A stretch of DNA of 64,000 nucleotides, from assembly GCF_024643205.1 (NCBI RefSeq), contig NZ_JAMKQJ010000005.1:379297-443296 (forward strand), in the 5' to 3' direction. Below are positions 46,451-56,500 of this stretch, in pieces; position 1 is the first letter of the stretch; the number at the start of each line of letters is the position of its first letter. Origin of the DNA: Parapedobacter tibetensis (GTDB lineage: Bacteria > Bacteroidota > Bacteroidia > Sphingobacteriales > Sphingobacteriaceae). The translations under genes were made by a program, and so were the position numbers. The notes under the pieces are model-generated. The model worked only from the letters and a program-made list of their open reading frames with translations. It searched no databases and was not told where the DNA came from.

Positions 46451-47599
46451 TCACGCAAACATATCACCCATCTGGAACATCGGCAGGTACATGGCAATGA
46501 GGATGAGCCCCACGAAGAGTCCGAGGAAAATGATGATGAGCGGCTCCAGTAAGGCAGCGATGGTGGCCGATTGATATTCTACTTCGTCGTTATACTGATC
46601 GGCCACCTTGCCAAAGAAATCGGCAAGCTGGTTCACTTCCTCGCCCACCTTCACCAAGGAAATCAGCTTGGAATCATAGATGGCATAGGCGGCGAGGCTA
46701 CTGTGTAGCGAATGGCCATGCAGTATCCGGTCTTCCACGGTGACGAGCGAGCGCTCGATGGGATAGAAGCCCACCATCTGCTTGCAGAGCTGCAGGGCAC
46801 GGATCAGGGGAACCTTCGCGCCGGTCAGCAACGCCATCGAATTGCAAAAGCGCGCAAGGTATATTTTGCGGACCATGCTACCGAAGATCGGCAAGTGGAG
46901 CATCAGCTGGGCCATCCATTTTCGGTACCAACCGGTAAGGCGTTGGGTGTATAGCCATATGGCCAATGCCACTAGGGCGAGCAAGGTCAGTGGGAGATAT
47001 TTCCGGGTGAAAGTCGACACCGAAACGATGAATTGCGTAATGGGAGGCAGGTCACTGCCCGATCGCTGGAAGATATCCGCAAACATCGGCACGATGAAAT
47101 TCATCATGAAAAAGATGGCGCCCATGGAAGTGAGCACCACAATGCAAGGGTAGGTGAGGGCGCTGGTAATCTGGCGTTTCTGCTTCAGCCGCTTGCGGAA
47201 ATATAAGGCCAGATCTTGCAATACTGGAGCAATTTTGCCCGTTTCTTCACCGATTTGAACGCTATGGTACTCGTATGCACTGAAGGGAGTGTGTTGTTGC
47301 ATGGCGCCGGATAGCGAGCTGCCCTGCACCACGGCCTCCTGCACTTGGCTCAGCATGGCTTTGTTTCGTTTGTTCTGCTGCTGTCCGATGAGCATATCCA
47401 GCGTCGATTTGAGGTCGATGCCCGCCGTAAGCAGGATGCCTAGCTCATGGTAGAATGCCTCTTTCTGCTTATCGCCAAAGGTAGGAAACAAGGCGTGGTC
47501 TTTAGTAAGCCATTCCGATAGTCCCCCTTTGTCGTGGTTTTTGTGGGCAGGTTGTGTTGTTTTTGCCTTGAATTTTTGGATATCAATACCGTTGCTCAT
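46451..47599 (-). CDS. Type II secretion / type IV pilus platform protein (GspF/PilC-like)
   Basis: A 382-residue inner-membrane protein of the GspF family, which sits at the base of the pseudopilus and couples it to the motor ATPase. Two repeats each contain a cytoplasmic helical part and a membrane hairpin: AFYHELGILLTAGIDLKSTL and YHSVQIGEETGKIAPVL in the first, FCNSMALLTGAKVPLIRALQ and ISLVKVGEEVNQLADFF in the second. It ends with EPLIIIFLGLFVGLILIAMYLPMF. It is the last of four genes joined by 4-base overlaps. No motor ATPase or secretin gene is in the window. Confidence 0.9.
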   Translation of the reverse strand: MSNGIDIQKFKAKTTQPAHKNHDKGGLSEWLTKDHALFPTFGDKQKEAFYHELGILLTAGIDLKSTLDMLIGQQQNKRNKAMLSQVQEAVVQGSSLSGAMQQHTPFSAYEYHSVQIGEETGKIAPVLQDLALYFRKRLKQKRQITSALTYPCIVVLTSMGAIFFMMNFIVPMFADIFQRSGSDLPPITQFIVSVSTFTRKYLPLTLLALVALAIWLYTQRLTGWYRKWMAQLMLHLPIFGSMVRKIYLARFCNSMALLTGAKVPLIRALQLCKQMVGFYPIERSLVTVEDRILHGHSLHSSLAAYAIYDSKLISLVKVGEEVNQLADFFGKVADQYNDEVEYQSATIAALLEPLIIIFLGLFVGLILIAMYLPMFQMGDMFA

Positions 47600-48105
47600 T
47601 GGAGATTGGTTGAAGAGGTTAGATCGATCAATGTGGCTGCGTCATAGACCTTTTCCAAGGCGATGGCCAATGGATTGCCAAATACGGAGACATGGATGGC
47701 AGCTCGGTCAAGCGGACTTCCGGTTCCCTCCAGCCTCATTCCTTCAAACCAGCAGGCCATGCTATCCACCCGGATATTAAAGGTGTCGGCCGCGACGCCG
47801 GACACTTCGCGTATGCATACCGAATCGATGGGGATGAAGCTGACGGCTTTGTCTCGCGACTGGAAGTCGATACCCGTACCATAATACCGGATTTCATCGG
47901 CGCCATTGGCATCCGATTGCAAGGCCCTATGCAGTCGGTTGAACTCATCAAAATGGGCCAGTTGCTGTGTAAGCGCCGTGTTTTGCCGGTGCACAAACCG
48001 TATCCCAGCATATACAAAAGAGATGGCCAGGGCCGTAAGCACCAGTGCCACCATCAGCTCGATGACGGTGAATGCCTTTAGCCGGATATGTTTTCTATTG
48101 GTCAT
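47596..48105 (-). CDS. Prepilin-like protein (PulJ/GspJ type)
   Basis: A 169-residue pseudopilin. After a short basic leader (MTNRKHIRLK) comes the prepilin peptidase/methylation motif AFTVIELMVALVLTALAISF with Glu at position +5. A coiled-coil region (QNTALTQQLAHFDEFNRLH) and a beta-rich C-terminal head follow. It should be processed by a prepilin peptidase not seen here. It overlaps both neighbours by 4 bases. Confidence 0.82.
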   Translation of the reverse strand: MTNRKHIRLKAFTVIELMVALVLTALAISFVYAGIRFVHRQNTALTQQLAHFDEFNRLHRALQSDANGADEIRYYGTGIDFQSRDKAVSFIPIDSVCIREVSGVAADTFNIRVDSMACWFEGMRLEGTGSPLDRAAIHVSVFGNPLAIALEKVYDAATLIDLTSSTNLQ

Positions 48106-48473
48106 GGTATATCCTTGATAATGATTTCGCGGTAGATGCCCGTTTCACCCGTGCCCTTTTTTTGGCCGGTCAGTTCGAGCAACAGCAGCAAAGTATCCCC
48201 GCGGTAAGGCTCCGTATGTCGGTCGATGAGTAAGTTGTCATCCGTTTCATAATGAGCGGTCTCAAAATCCCCCTCCCGCTTAGCCTCCTGCGCCAGCGCT
48301 TTCAGCCGGAGTTGCAAGGCTACCGTGTTATCCGGCCGTTTATAGGCGATTTTAGCATATAGTGTAGCGGCAAGCGCCATTACAAGCGTAATGATCACCA
48401 AGGCCACCAGCACCTCCACCAAGGTAGAACCCTTTAGCTGGGTATGTAGACATCGTTTCTTCATCAGCGTCAT
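48102..48473 (-). CDS. Small prepilin-like protein
   Basis: A 123-residue protein with a basic leader (MTLMKKRCLHTQLK) and the class III/type IV prepilin motif GSTLVEVLVALVIITLVMAL, followed by a short soluble part. It is probably a minor pseudopilin (GspI-like by position and size). It overlaps its neighbours by 4 bases on each side. Confidence 0.8.
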   Translation of the reverse strand: MTLMKKRCLHTQLKGSTLVEVLVALVIITLVMALAATLYAKIAYKRPDNTVALQLRLKALAQEAKREGDFETAHYETDDNLLIDRHTEPYRGDTLLLLLELTGQKKGTGETGIYREIIIKDIP

Positions 48474-49810
48474 TCTCCTCCTTGTTTATCCCCCCTTGAG
48501 GGGGGTAGGGGGGTGTTCAACCATTTCATTACCGCTCCCCGTCTTCCCCCATTCAACAGCGGGCTCCCCACATAGTGAGGCGATAGCCGCGAGTAATCCA
48601 TCACCCCATTGAGCACAAAGTTTTCATACAAACTCGAAGGAGTTTGCAGCGTAAACCGTCGGCAGGAGGTCATCCCCTGCACCGTGCCGCGCAATTCGAG
48701 CAAGCCATCGGCATACACCTGTCCATGCACGGTGGTCTCCTTACCAAGCTGTATTTTCGCCAAGAGCAGCTCCTCATCTCCCGGAAAATGTGTAAACACG
48801 ATGCCATTTACCGTACTGGCGCTATCCACGCGTAGTAGGGGTTGGAATTCGCTGAAGGTGCTATCGACAGGGATGTTTATCAAGCCCAATGCCGAGGGAT
48901 AACCAAAAGAGCAATTCTTACCTACAGAAATGGAATCACGCGCGAATACCTGCAGGCGACCCGAGAAACCATCGACAAAGGTGATGCTAGGCGCAAACAC
49001 AAGGATATCTTCCAGTTGGGCTGAGGGCATGATGGTGACGGGCCCTTTAGCCAGTACCAGTACATGTCCTTTCAGTATATGGGCATCGATAACGAGGCTA
49101 TCTTCATACAGCAACAGCAAGGGCTGCTCGGCAAAAGCGCGGTATATGGGATTGGGGCCATAGGCAGGGAAGTCATCGATGGTCATGCCCGCCCAAGTTT
49201 CATCCTCATCGGGATAAAGATAAGCCGTTAAGCGATCGATGATGGCGCTATTGAGTGCTGGCAAATCGGGATTACTCGTGTAGCTAGTACCACCAGACAC
49301 CACCTCTTCGCCCTCATACGCCTGGTTTTCGATGTAAGCCTTGCGGATACCCGCCTCTGGGAGGAAAGCATCCCCTTGGATGCGCGTATGTCCCGATAGG
49401 GAAAGCGGTCGGTGTTCATCAGCCAGATACAGCGCGTATCGCTCCGTTTTATCGGGCACCAGGCCAAAGAGGAACCATTTGCCCAAGGTATCCCGGCCTT
49501 CCACGGCCTGCACGGACCCTACGTCATAGATGCCCCATGCATGTTTGGTCAGTATGACCGAGTCCTGCGTGGTGTTGTATAAGCTTAGTGAGACGGTATC
49601 CTGGTCGAGGTCGCCTTCATGGGTCAGCAGCAGGCTGATGCCAGAAGCCAAATGCTGTTGCAGCCGCTCCTGCCGCAAGGTTTGGGCACCATATTGCCGG
49701 TGGTATTGCAGCAATAGCAGTAGCCCGGCGGTTACCACCGCGATGATCACGGTCAGCATGAGGGCCAGAAGCAGGGCTCCGGCCTTGAGGTATCTTGGAG
49801 GCTTTAGCAT
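48470..49810 (-). CDS. PilX/GspK-like minor pilin-associated protein
   Basis: A 446-residue protein with an N-terminal KAGALLLALMLTVIIAVVTA helix similar to the start of PilX/GspK minor pilins, though without the conserved Glu. A stalk (RQERLQQHLASGISLLL) and a long beta-rich region follow. Part of that region (LKGHVLVLAKGPVTIMP, HGQVYADGLLELRGTVQG) resembles the repetitive beta-helix of polymer-forming proteins. It is the first gene of the four-gene operon. The exact family is uncertain. Confidence 0.68.
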   Translation of the reverse strand: MLKPPRYLKAGALLLALMLTVIIAVVTAGLLLLLQYHRQYGAQTLRQERLQQHLASGISLLLTHEGDLDQDTVSLSLYNTTQDSVILTKHAWGIYDVGSVQAVEGRDTLGKWFLFGLVPDKTERYALYLADEHRPLSLSGHTRIQGDAFLPEAGIRKAYIENQAYEGEEVVSGGTSYTSNPDLPALNSAIIDRLTAYLYPDEDETWAGMTIDDFPAYGPNPIYRAFAEQPLLLLYEDSLVIDAHILKGHVLVLAKGPVTIMPSAQLEDILVFAPSITFVDGFSGRLQVFARDSISVGKNCSFGYPSALGLINIPVDSTFSEFQPLLRVDSASTVNGIVFTHFPGDEELLLAKIQLGKETTVHGQVYADGLLELRGTVQGMTSCRRFTLQTPSSLYENFVLNGVMDYSRLSPHYVGSPLLNGGRRGAVMKWLNTPLPPSRGDKQGGE

Positions 49811-50209
49811 CGTTAAGGATATCGCCTGTGAAAATAAACCAAAAGCTCCGGAAATCCAATGTTTTTCTTATCCGATATTAATCCATTGTCTAAGCCTGTT
49901 GTTATCGCGAGATTTCCATCTAGTCAATGGGAGCTATGCCACATTGAGCGTAGTCGAAATGGAGCACAATCGAAATAAACATAAACCCACTACAAAAAGT
50001 TAAAACTTAATTTGGAATTGTGGGAATGTATCCCGATAATTACAGTGGATTAAACATCAGCCTAAACGTGTGTAAGATTCCATCAGGATGTGTTTTCGGC
50101 TAATGTGTGCGGGGGTGAATGGTCCCAAGGGCATATTATAATGATTAAACCGGCTTGTGTAAACCAACAGATCAACTTGAGGAATTAACATACATCAAAT
50201 TAATAATTT
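49811..50209. other. Gene-free spacer containing a dispersed-repeat-like element and a duplicated leader
   Basis: No coding region is convincing. Around 49930-49965 the sequence ACATTGAGCGTAGTCGAAAT resembles short intergenic repeats common in Bacteroidota genomes (from memory). At 49994-50081 lies a leader that recurs upstream of the gene at 51818. Confidence 0.5.
49994..50081 (+). repeat. Duplicated leader, copy A
   Basis: About 88 bases closely matching 51579-51664. Both copies contain TTAATTTGGAATT, ATGTATCCCGATAATTACAG, CATCAGCCTAAAC and GTAAGATTCC in the same order. In this copy AATT-GTGGGAATGTATCCCGAT-AATT can fold with a GGGA/TCCC stem. It lies 129 bases upstream of the first tail-fibre-like gene. 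Confidence 0.8.
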
Positions 50210-50881
50210 ATGAAGCCCATACTCACCTGCATTGCTTTGCTATGCGCATGTACTGTGCATCTTTCCGCCCAGAATTTATTCCCAACTGCCAAAAACACCT
50301 ATGTAAAGATAGACGGTGGGGGAGTTGATTTGATTAGTCCGGTTACAACGGGCGGATGGGCAAGGGGGATAAGTTTTTATACCAACCAGCAACCGAGCAT
50401 ACGAGCTATGGCAATGGGAATGTTCGGATCCGCTGAAGAAGTCCAGCGTTTTTACATGGCTTTCGGTTCATCGCCTTATAATAGCAAATTAGGTCTTTAT
50501 ATTCTGCCGAATGGCAATACCGGCATCGGCACCATTGACCCACAAGCGAAGCTGGCTGTTGATGGCAACATCTTAGCCAAGGAGGTGAAGGTAAAGACAG
50601 ATATCACCGTCCCAGATTATGTATTTGAGCCGGACTACGAGCTACCAACCCTACAGTATATAGAATCCTACGTGAAGGAGCATAAGCACCTGCCGGAAAT
50701 CCCTTCGGCGGCAGATATCCAGCGCGATGGGTTGGATTTGGCGGAAATGAATCTGCTATTGCTGAAGAAGGTAGAGGAGATTACTTTGCTTTTAATCGAG
50801 AAGGAGAAGGTAGAAAAAGTGATGAAAGCCGATTTCGAGCGCATGAAAATTGAGATAGAACAATTAAAAACCAATAAATAA
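50210..50881 (+). CDS. Secreted tail-fibre-like protein 1
   Basis: A 223-residue exported protein with signal peptide (LTCIALLCACTVHLSAQ). The variable N-terminal domain (25-100) is followed by a conserved C-terminal module: NTGIGTIDPQAKLAVDGNI, a KEVKVKTDI strand, PDYVFEPDYELPTL, HKHLPEIPSAADIQ, LAEMNLLLLKKVEE, then a lysine/glutamate coiled coil to the end. This module closes many Bacteroidota surface proteins and resembles phage tail-fibre ends. It is almost identical to that of the gene at 52728. It heads a run of three such genes before an RHS system. Confidence 0.8.
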   Translation: MKPILTCIALLCACTVHLSAQNLFPTAKNTYVKIDGGGVDLISPVTTGGWARGISFYTNQQPSIRAMAMGMFGSAEEVQRFYMAFGSSPYNSKLGLYILPNGNTGIGTIDPQAKLAVDGNILAKEVKVKTDITVPDYVFEPDYELPTLQYIESYVKEHKHLPEIPSAADIQRDGLDLAEMNLLLLKKVEEITLLLIEKEKVEKVMKADFERMKIEIEQLKTNK

Positions 50882-51013
50882 TTCTACGACATGAAGAGTT
50901 TCCTATAACGAGTACGGTTTTGAGGTTATTGGGGGTATACCTGTGACCTCAATAGCAACTTCCCTTTCTTCCTTTCGCCTATCTTATACCCTACCATTTC
51001 CTTATCGGGCTTG

Positions 51014-51044
51014 TTTGACGTTAAAAAATTTTCTTGTATCTTTG
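51014..51044 (+). promoter_or_regulatory. Promoter of the small antitoxin gene, probably giving a leaderless mRNA
   Basis: TTTG (51014-51017), 19 bases, TATCTTTG (51037-51044). Transcription is expected 4-6 bases later, which falls on the ATG at 51048. Confidence 0.65.
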
Positions 51045-51047
51045 AAC

Positions 51048-51212
51048 ATGCGTAAAGTTAAAACAGATAAAGTAAATTATGCGATTCCTGGAGACCCAAT
51101 GACCCCGGAAGAGTTGCAGCAGATGATCCATGAGGCTGAAAATGGAAAGTTTAACAGCATGCATGCCGTTAAGCAAAAAATTGAAGCTTGGAAGCGAAAA
51201 TACGCGAGGTAG
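51048..51212 (+). CDS. Small antitoxin-like protein of a RelE/ParE pair
   Basis: A 54-residue acidic-then-basic protein (MRKVKTDKVNYAIPGDPMTP, EELQQMIHEAENG, then EAWKRKYAR). It was identified mainly by position: it overlaps the start of a RelE/ParE-like toxin gene, and a promoter sits directly before it. The N-terminal part does not show an obvious DNA-binding fold. A 35-codon upstream extension in the same frame crosses the promoter and is rejected. Confidence 0.65.
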   Translation: MRKVKTDKVNYAIPGDPMTPEELQQMIHEAENGKFNSMHAVKQKIEAWKRKYAR

Positions 51213-51496
51213 TTGTCAGTGACCTCGCCTTACAAAGTTTGGAGCAAATCTATGAATACGGAATAGAGACATTTGCTTATAATGCAGTTACCTTCTATAT
51301 CTAGGAAGTTTATAACCGCATATACCAATTATCGACTGAATACCTGATGCACCCCGAATGCCGGTTTCTTCGCACTAAAAAGAAAATATACCGAAATCTT
51401 ATACAGGGCAATTATTTGGTCATCTACCGTGTCATTACCGGACGAATTGAAGTCTTGAATATCATAAACATGGAATTGCAACACAACCTACACTAA
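51188..51496 (+). pseudogene. RelE/ParE-family toxin with an in-frame TAG
   Basis: Translating from TTG 51188 gives EVVVSDLALQSLEQIYEYG, AYNAVTFYI, then TAG at 51302-51304, then EVYNRIYQLSTEYLMHP, RNLIQGNYLVIYRVITG and IEVLNIINMEL, ending at 51496. This order is the full RelE/ParE ribosome- or gyrase-targeting toxin fold. One base change (for example from CAG) explains the stop. The start overlaps the antitoxin end by 25 bases, as in active pairs. Confidence 0.8.
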
Positions 51497-51578
51497 TTCC
51501 AAAAAAGCCGAAAGAACCTTGCCACCGTCAACCGGCATTTCCAAGGCAATAATGAATTACGGAACAGGAAACCCCGAA

Positions 51579-51664
51579 AAAAAGTCAAAATTTAATTTGG
51601 AATTCTGGAAATGTATCCCGATAATTACAGTGGATAAGACATCAGCCTAAACTTGTAAGATTCC
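51579..51664 (+). repeat. Duplicated leader, copy B
   Basis: The second copy of the leader at 49994-50081, with about ten substitutions and small indels. It lies 154 bases upstream of the second tail-fibre-like gene at 51818. The rest of 51497-51817 holds no gene. Confidence 0.8.
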
Positions 51665-51817
51665 GAAGATAACGTATTGCTAGGCCTGTCAGTGAAGAAG
51701 AGAGCGTGCAAACCACCTGTTGGCTTTGGCTTAGCCTGTGCCTGTAGGGGGGAGGTTGTACGATGGCCGTTTGAACAACGAAACCTTGATAATTGACGTT
51801 AAACCAAAAAAAAACAT

Positions 51818-52663
51818 ATGCAAGTAAAATACATGTTATCGATGCTGCTTCCGCTGGCCCTCACCTCGGTATGCCTGGCACAGACACCGACCAACAAGTT
51901 TCCGGACTCGGGGAGCGTGGGCATCGGCACCACCAGTCCATATCTCAACAGTGTGTACAGCGTACTGGACATCACCGGTAAGACAGTATCCAATGGAGGC
52001 TATATCCGCTTCGCTACATCCGATGGATCCGGGACAGCCCGGATATTCAATACCCATCAGCGTTTACTATTCGACCTGCAGAGCGCGAACATGTACTTCC
52101 AATGGCGCAATTCGGATTCCAAGGAGCTCTACCGTGTCAACTCGGACGGCTCCGCAAAATGGAGTGGCAACGAATCCAGTTATACCGAGGTTGCGTCCAA
52201 CGCGTCCGGACCGTTCATGCGGCAATATTCGAACAACGGCACCACGGTGAGCTGGCTGATCCGTGGATATGCATCCAACGGCATCCAGGCACAGTTCCAC
52301 TTGGGTGGCATCGAAGTCAATGGCCGGGTGCGCGCAAAGGAGGTCAAGGTGGAAACGGCCAACTGGCCGGACTATGTGTTCCACGAGGATTACGCCCTGC
52401 CTACCCTGCCCGAGCTGGAAGCCTACATCAAGCGACACGGCCGCCTGCCAGGAATTCCGAGCGCACAGGAAGCGGAAACCGAAGGCATCGATTTGGGCGA
52501 AATGAACCGCAAGCTGCTGGAGAAGGTGGAACAGTTGACGCTTTATCTGCTGGCACAGGAAAAACAACTGAAAGCCAACGATGAACGGGAGCGGGAGCAA
52601 AACCAACGGATGGAACAACTGGAAAAGCTAGTCCACGGCCTACTGCCGGAAAGCAGCCAATAG
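51818..52663 (+). CDS. Secreted tail-fibre-like protein 2
   Basis: A 281-residue exported protein with signal peptide (MLSMLLPLALTSVCLAQ). VGIGTTSPYLNSVYSVLDI opens a beta-rich domain. The C-terminal module carries RAKEVKVETANWPDYVF, LPTLPELEAYIKRHGRLPG, IPSAQEAETEGIDLGEMN and a coiled-coil tail. It is more diverged and more GC-rich than its two neighbours. It starts 17 bases before an alternative in-frame start and follows leader copy B. Confidence 0.78.
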   Translation: MQVKYMLSMLLPLALTSVCLAQTPTNKFPDSGSVGIGTTSPYLNSVYSVLDITGKTVSNGGYIRFATSDGSGTARIFNTHQRLLFDLQSANMYFQWRNSDSKELYRVNSDGSAKWSGNESSYTEVASNASGPFMRQYSNNGTTVSWLIRGYASNGIQAQFHLGGIEVNGRVRAKEVKVETANWPDYVFHEDYALPTLPELEAYIKRHGRLPGIPSAQEAETEGIDLGEMNRKLLEKVEQLTLYLLAQEKQLKANDEREREQNQRMEQLEKLVHGLLPESSQ

Positions 52664-52727
52664 TATAAAAATAAACGCAGTGAACAATTCGAAACCAATG
52701 AGTATAACCATTCAAAAAATCGTTAAA

Positions 52728-53499
52728 ATGACATTTGTATTGAAGTCATTATCGATAGTCGTGGTAGTCACCCTGGCAACAACGGCCATAAATGCCCAGA
52801 CCTACACGGGATTGTTCCGCACCACAAGTGGTAACACCACTTACCACCAGTTCAACAGGGACGGGGCTGGCGCGGCGGTATATATTAACCAAGAGAACAC
52901 TACCAACGCAATATTGCGGCTATCCAGCGGAACCGCACAGGCCAATGTAAATGTGCGGTTTACGGTGGAGAACAATGGCAACGTCGGCATCGGCACGACC
53001 ACCCCGCAAGCGAAGCTGTCGGTAAACGGCAACATCCTTGCCACGGAAGTGAAGGTGAAAACGGATATCAATGTGCCGGACTATGTCTTCGAGCCGGACT
53101 ACGAGCTGCCTTCGCTGGCNCGGCATCGGCACGACCACCCCGCAAGCGAAGCTGTCGGTAAACGGCAACATCCTTGCCACGGAAGTGAAGGTGAAAACGG
53201 ATATCAATGTGCCGGACTATGTCTTCGAGCCGGACTACGAGCTGCCTTCGCTGGCTGAGGTGGAGGCTTATGTGAAGGAGCATAAACACCTGCCGGAAAT
53301 CCCATCGGCGGCGGACATCCAGCGTGATGGGTTGGATCTGGCGGAGATGAACCTGCTGCTCTTGAAGAAGGTTGAGGAAATGATGCTGCATTTGATAGAA
53401 AGGGAAAAGGAACACCAGGCCTTGAAAGAGCAAGTAAATATCCAAAATGTTCTTTTAGAGGAATTAAAAGTAAAAGTGAGTCAGATTTCGAATGATTAA
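52728..53499 (+). CDS. Secreted tail-fibre-like protein 3, split by an assembly join
   Basis: Signal peptide (LKSLSIVVVVTLATTAINAQ), a short N-terminal domain, then VGIGTTTPQAKLSVNGN, PDYVFEPDYELPSL, HKHLPEIPSAADIQ, LAEMNLLLLKKVEE and a coiled-coil tail (REKEHQALKEQVN). As written, the frame breaks at 53120, where an N is flanked by two exact copies of 135 bases. Removing 136 bases (one copy plus the N) restores one open frame of about 211 residues. The start could be 52698 instead. It is the close paralogue of the gene at 50210. Confidence 0.8.
52985..53255. repeat. Exact 135-base duplication around an N: assembly artefact
   Basis: 52985-53119 and 53121-53255 are identical, with N at 53120 between them. 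The copy offset is 136 (1 modulo 3), exactly the shift separating the two reading frames of the surrounding gene. This is what two overlapping contigs joined by a placeholder look like. Confidence 0.92.
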
Positions 53500-53524
53500 T
53501 TTTTTATAGAAAGTGTAAATTCCA

Positions 53525-56500
53525 ATGAGATATAAATCAGAATTAAGAATAGCCAGCATTTTTGCATTATTTTATTTTGCCTTCTTCGCCACTGCTTATT
53601 GTCAGCAACAGGGTCAGGCGATTAGTATCCCGCAGATTATTCCGTCGGCACCGGAAGCGGATAATTTAGGAAGATACGGTGAAATTGGTGTGGGTGAATA
53701 TACCGGGAATCCGAACATCAGTATACCGCTGCACACCGTTAGATCAGGAAAAATTGAGTTTCCTATTAGTCTCTATTACAATGCCACGGGTATAAAAGTT
53801 AATCAGGAAGCTACATGGGTTGGACTTGGCTGGGAACTAAGTGCTGTAGCAGGTATCACTTATATCCCGGCTGAAGGTAATGATCAATCAGTGGTAAGAG
53901 TGGCAACATGGAATGACTGGCAAGGGTTGATTGATTATATAAATCCATATAAAATTAATCCAATAATGGGAACTGAACATATTCCATGGGGTGAATGTCC
54001 TTATAATGCCCCAATTTCTACATTGACACCAGGAACTGTCATCGGAAATGCCATTGCTGGTTTAGGGGCTGTGGATCTTTTTCATGTCAATTGCATGGAT
54101 CTGTCGTTTAAATTTTATATTCATCCAGGTACAGGGGAACTTAAAATCTATGGGGAACAGCAAGATGTTAAAATAGAAAAGGTTAACACTACAGGATTTC
54201 AAATCACCGATAGATCGGGAGTAAAATATTTATTTCTTGCCCAGGAAGGTACTCCCTATTTAAAGGAAATTACCTGTTGGTATCTGTCAGAAATTAGAAG
54301 GCCTGAAGGTGATTGGATGAAATTTAAATATCAAAATTTTGGATTGATAAAAATGATTCCGGCCCTTAGCGAACAATCGCTATACAATGCCAATGCAACC
54401 GTCTCGCAGGGATTAGGATATTCTCCAAGACGGATTCACACAAGTACTATACAAAATCTGTATTTGGTTGAAATCGAGTCTTCTCTGGAAAAGCTTGTAT
54501 TCAATTTAAGTGCAAACAGATTGGACTTGGCGGGTGAAGGGGCAAGAAAGTTGGATTCTATTTCGGTTAGCAGTAAGATTTCTGATAGTAAAAAGACTTA
54601 TGTGTTTGAATATAGCTATTTCGACAGTAGTACCATTGGAGCCAATTACTTAAATGATGATACCTTTTCTGCTGGCATCTGGAATGGTCTGGGAATCAGC
54701 GAAGAAAATTTAAGAAAAAGGCTTAAACTGGTTGGTTTAAAACAAAAAGATCCACGTACATTAAAAACAAAAAATTATAGTTTTGAATATGATGAAACCA
54801 ATCTTTTACCTTATAAAACATCATTTGCTATCGATCATTGGGGCAATTACAATGGAATGGAAAATAGTAGCAACTTGCTTAATTATAACGGGTCTTCCCA
54901 TACAACAATACCTTACTTGTTCTCAATCTTTTATTCCGGGGGTGCCGGAGAAGACATTGTCACAGGAAAAGACTTTTACCTGGGCGCTGCAAGGGGAGCA
55001 AGCAGTAAATTCATAACTGCGGGAACCTTGAAGTCTATAACCTATCCAACGGGAGGCAAAACGATCTTTACTTTTGAACCCCATGATTTTCATAATCAAT
55101 TAATTTTATCGGCGGAGGATGAAAAGAAGATAAAGGAAAGTATTTCAGCTTATACGGTTATGGATTTTGGGAATGATACAGGAAAACAGGCAGAATTTCG
55201 TTTAACAGAACAGACAGAAATACAGTTTTCTGGGCATATGAATAACAAAAATGGCAGTTATAATTGTCAGCAGTTAGCGAATATGTACATACGGTTGATA
55301 AGAGTTCCTGAAGCCAATCCGAATATGGTATGGAGATTTAATTGCTCAGATTTTCCATCTGGGGTTTACAATAAAACATGGAATGAAACCATCACGCTTC
55401 AACCAGGTATATATCAATTAAGTTGTGCTATCGGTAATTCCTCTTTAGGATTTCAAAATTATGTACCCCTTGTAACTGCTACCGTAAAGTCTAGAAAAAG
55501 CCCTTCAGATATTATTCCCACTGAAAACTACAGGTCAATCGGTGGTGGGCTTAGAATAAAAGAACTCAGAAATCTAAATAGTGATGATGGTTTTATCTCA
55601 TCTAGAACATATGAATATACAAATAGCGATGGCAATTCAAGCGGGAAACTGATGGTGCCGATGAGTTATAGCTATAGTAAATATTATAAATATAAGATTC
55701 ATCCTGATGATTTTGCTTTCAGATATGGTGTAGGGCTCCTTGTGAACTCGAATAATTCTTTTTCGCAATCTACCTCACCGGTAAAAGCTTCGATTGGATA
55801 CTCAAGCGTAACTGTTATCGATAAGAATGCTGCTCTGTCAAATAATGGAAAAATTATAAAAAAGTTTATTAATGAAAATCCGATGGGTCATTTTTTTGGC
55901 AATATTATAATGAATGATGCCTCACTCAATGGAAATGTTGCGACAGAAACTTACTTTAATAGTAATTCCGAAATAGTCAAGGTCGATTCATCTGTGTATG
56001 AAAGCGCCGATGTTGAACGGGACTGGATAAATGTAAAGATTGAACGAATAGTAGCCGGACCCATCCCATGTTCCGTAGAAGGTCGTATGGATACTGAAGG
56101 TGCCTATTTTATAGGTGTTTATCCTTATGTGAGATATAAAAATTTATTAAAGAAAAGATTTGAACTTAATTACACGAAAACAGCAGTCAATAAAGTGGAG
56201 ATAGAATACAGGTATGATAATCCATTATTGCTACAGCCAAACGGTGTTATTGTGACCAAAAGTGATGGTAGTAAGGAGATCAGCTATACCACTTATCCAG
56301 ATGATTATCCAGCTGGCAATATGGCTATTGACAATATGAAAAAAGCTTATGGGCATTTAGTGTCTTATCCGATTGAGCAGGTGACATATAAAGAGGTGGG
56401 AACTACTAGAACTATCCTATCGGGAACTATCACAAAATATCTTGCAGGAGGAAGGGGGCGAATCGATCAGGTGATGGCGCTGGAGACGGCTGCGCCAATC

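Noticed and set aside
52985..53255. True tandem domain duplication in the third tail-fibre-like protein
   Set aside because: The copies are base-identical, flank an N, and break the frame unless one copy and the N are removed.
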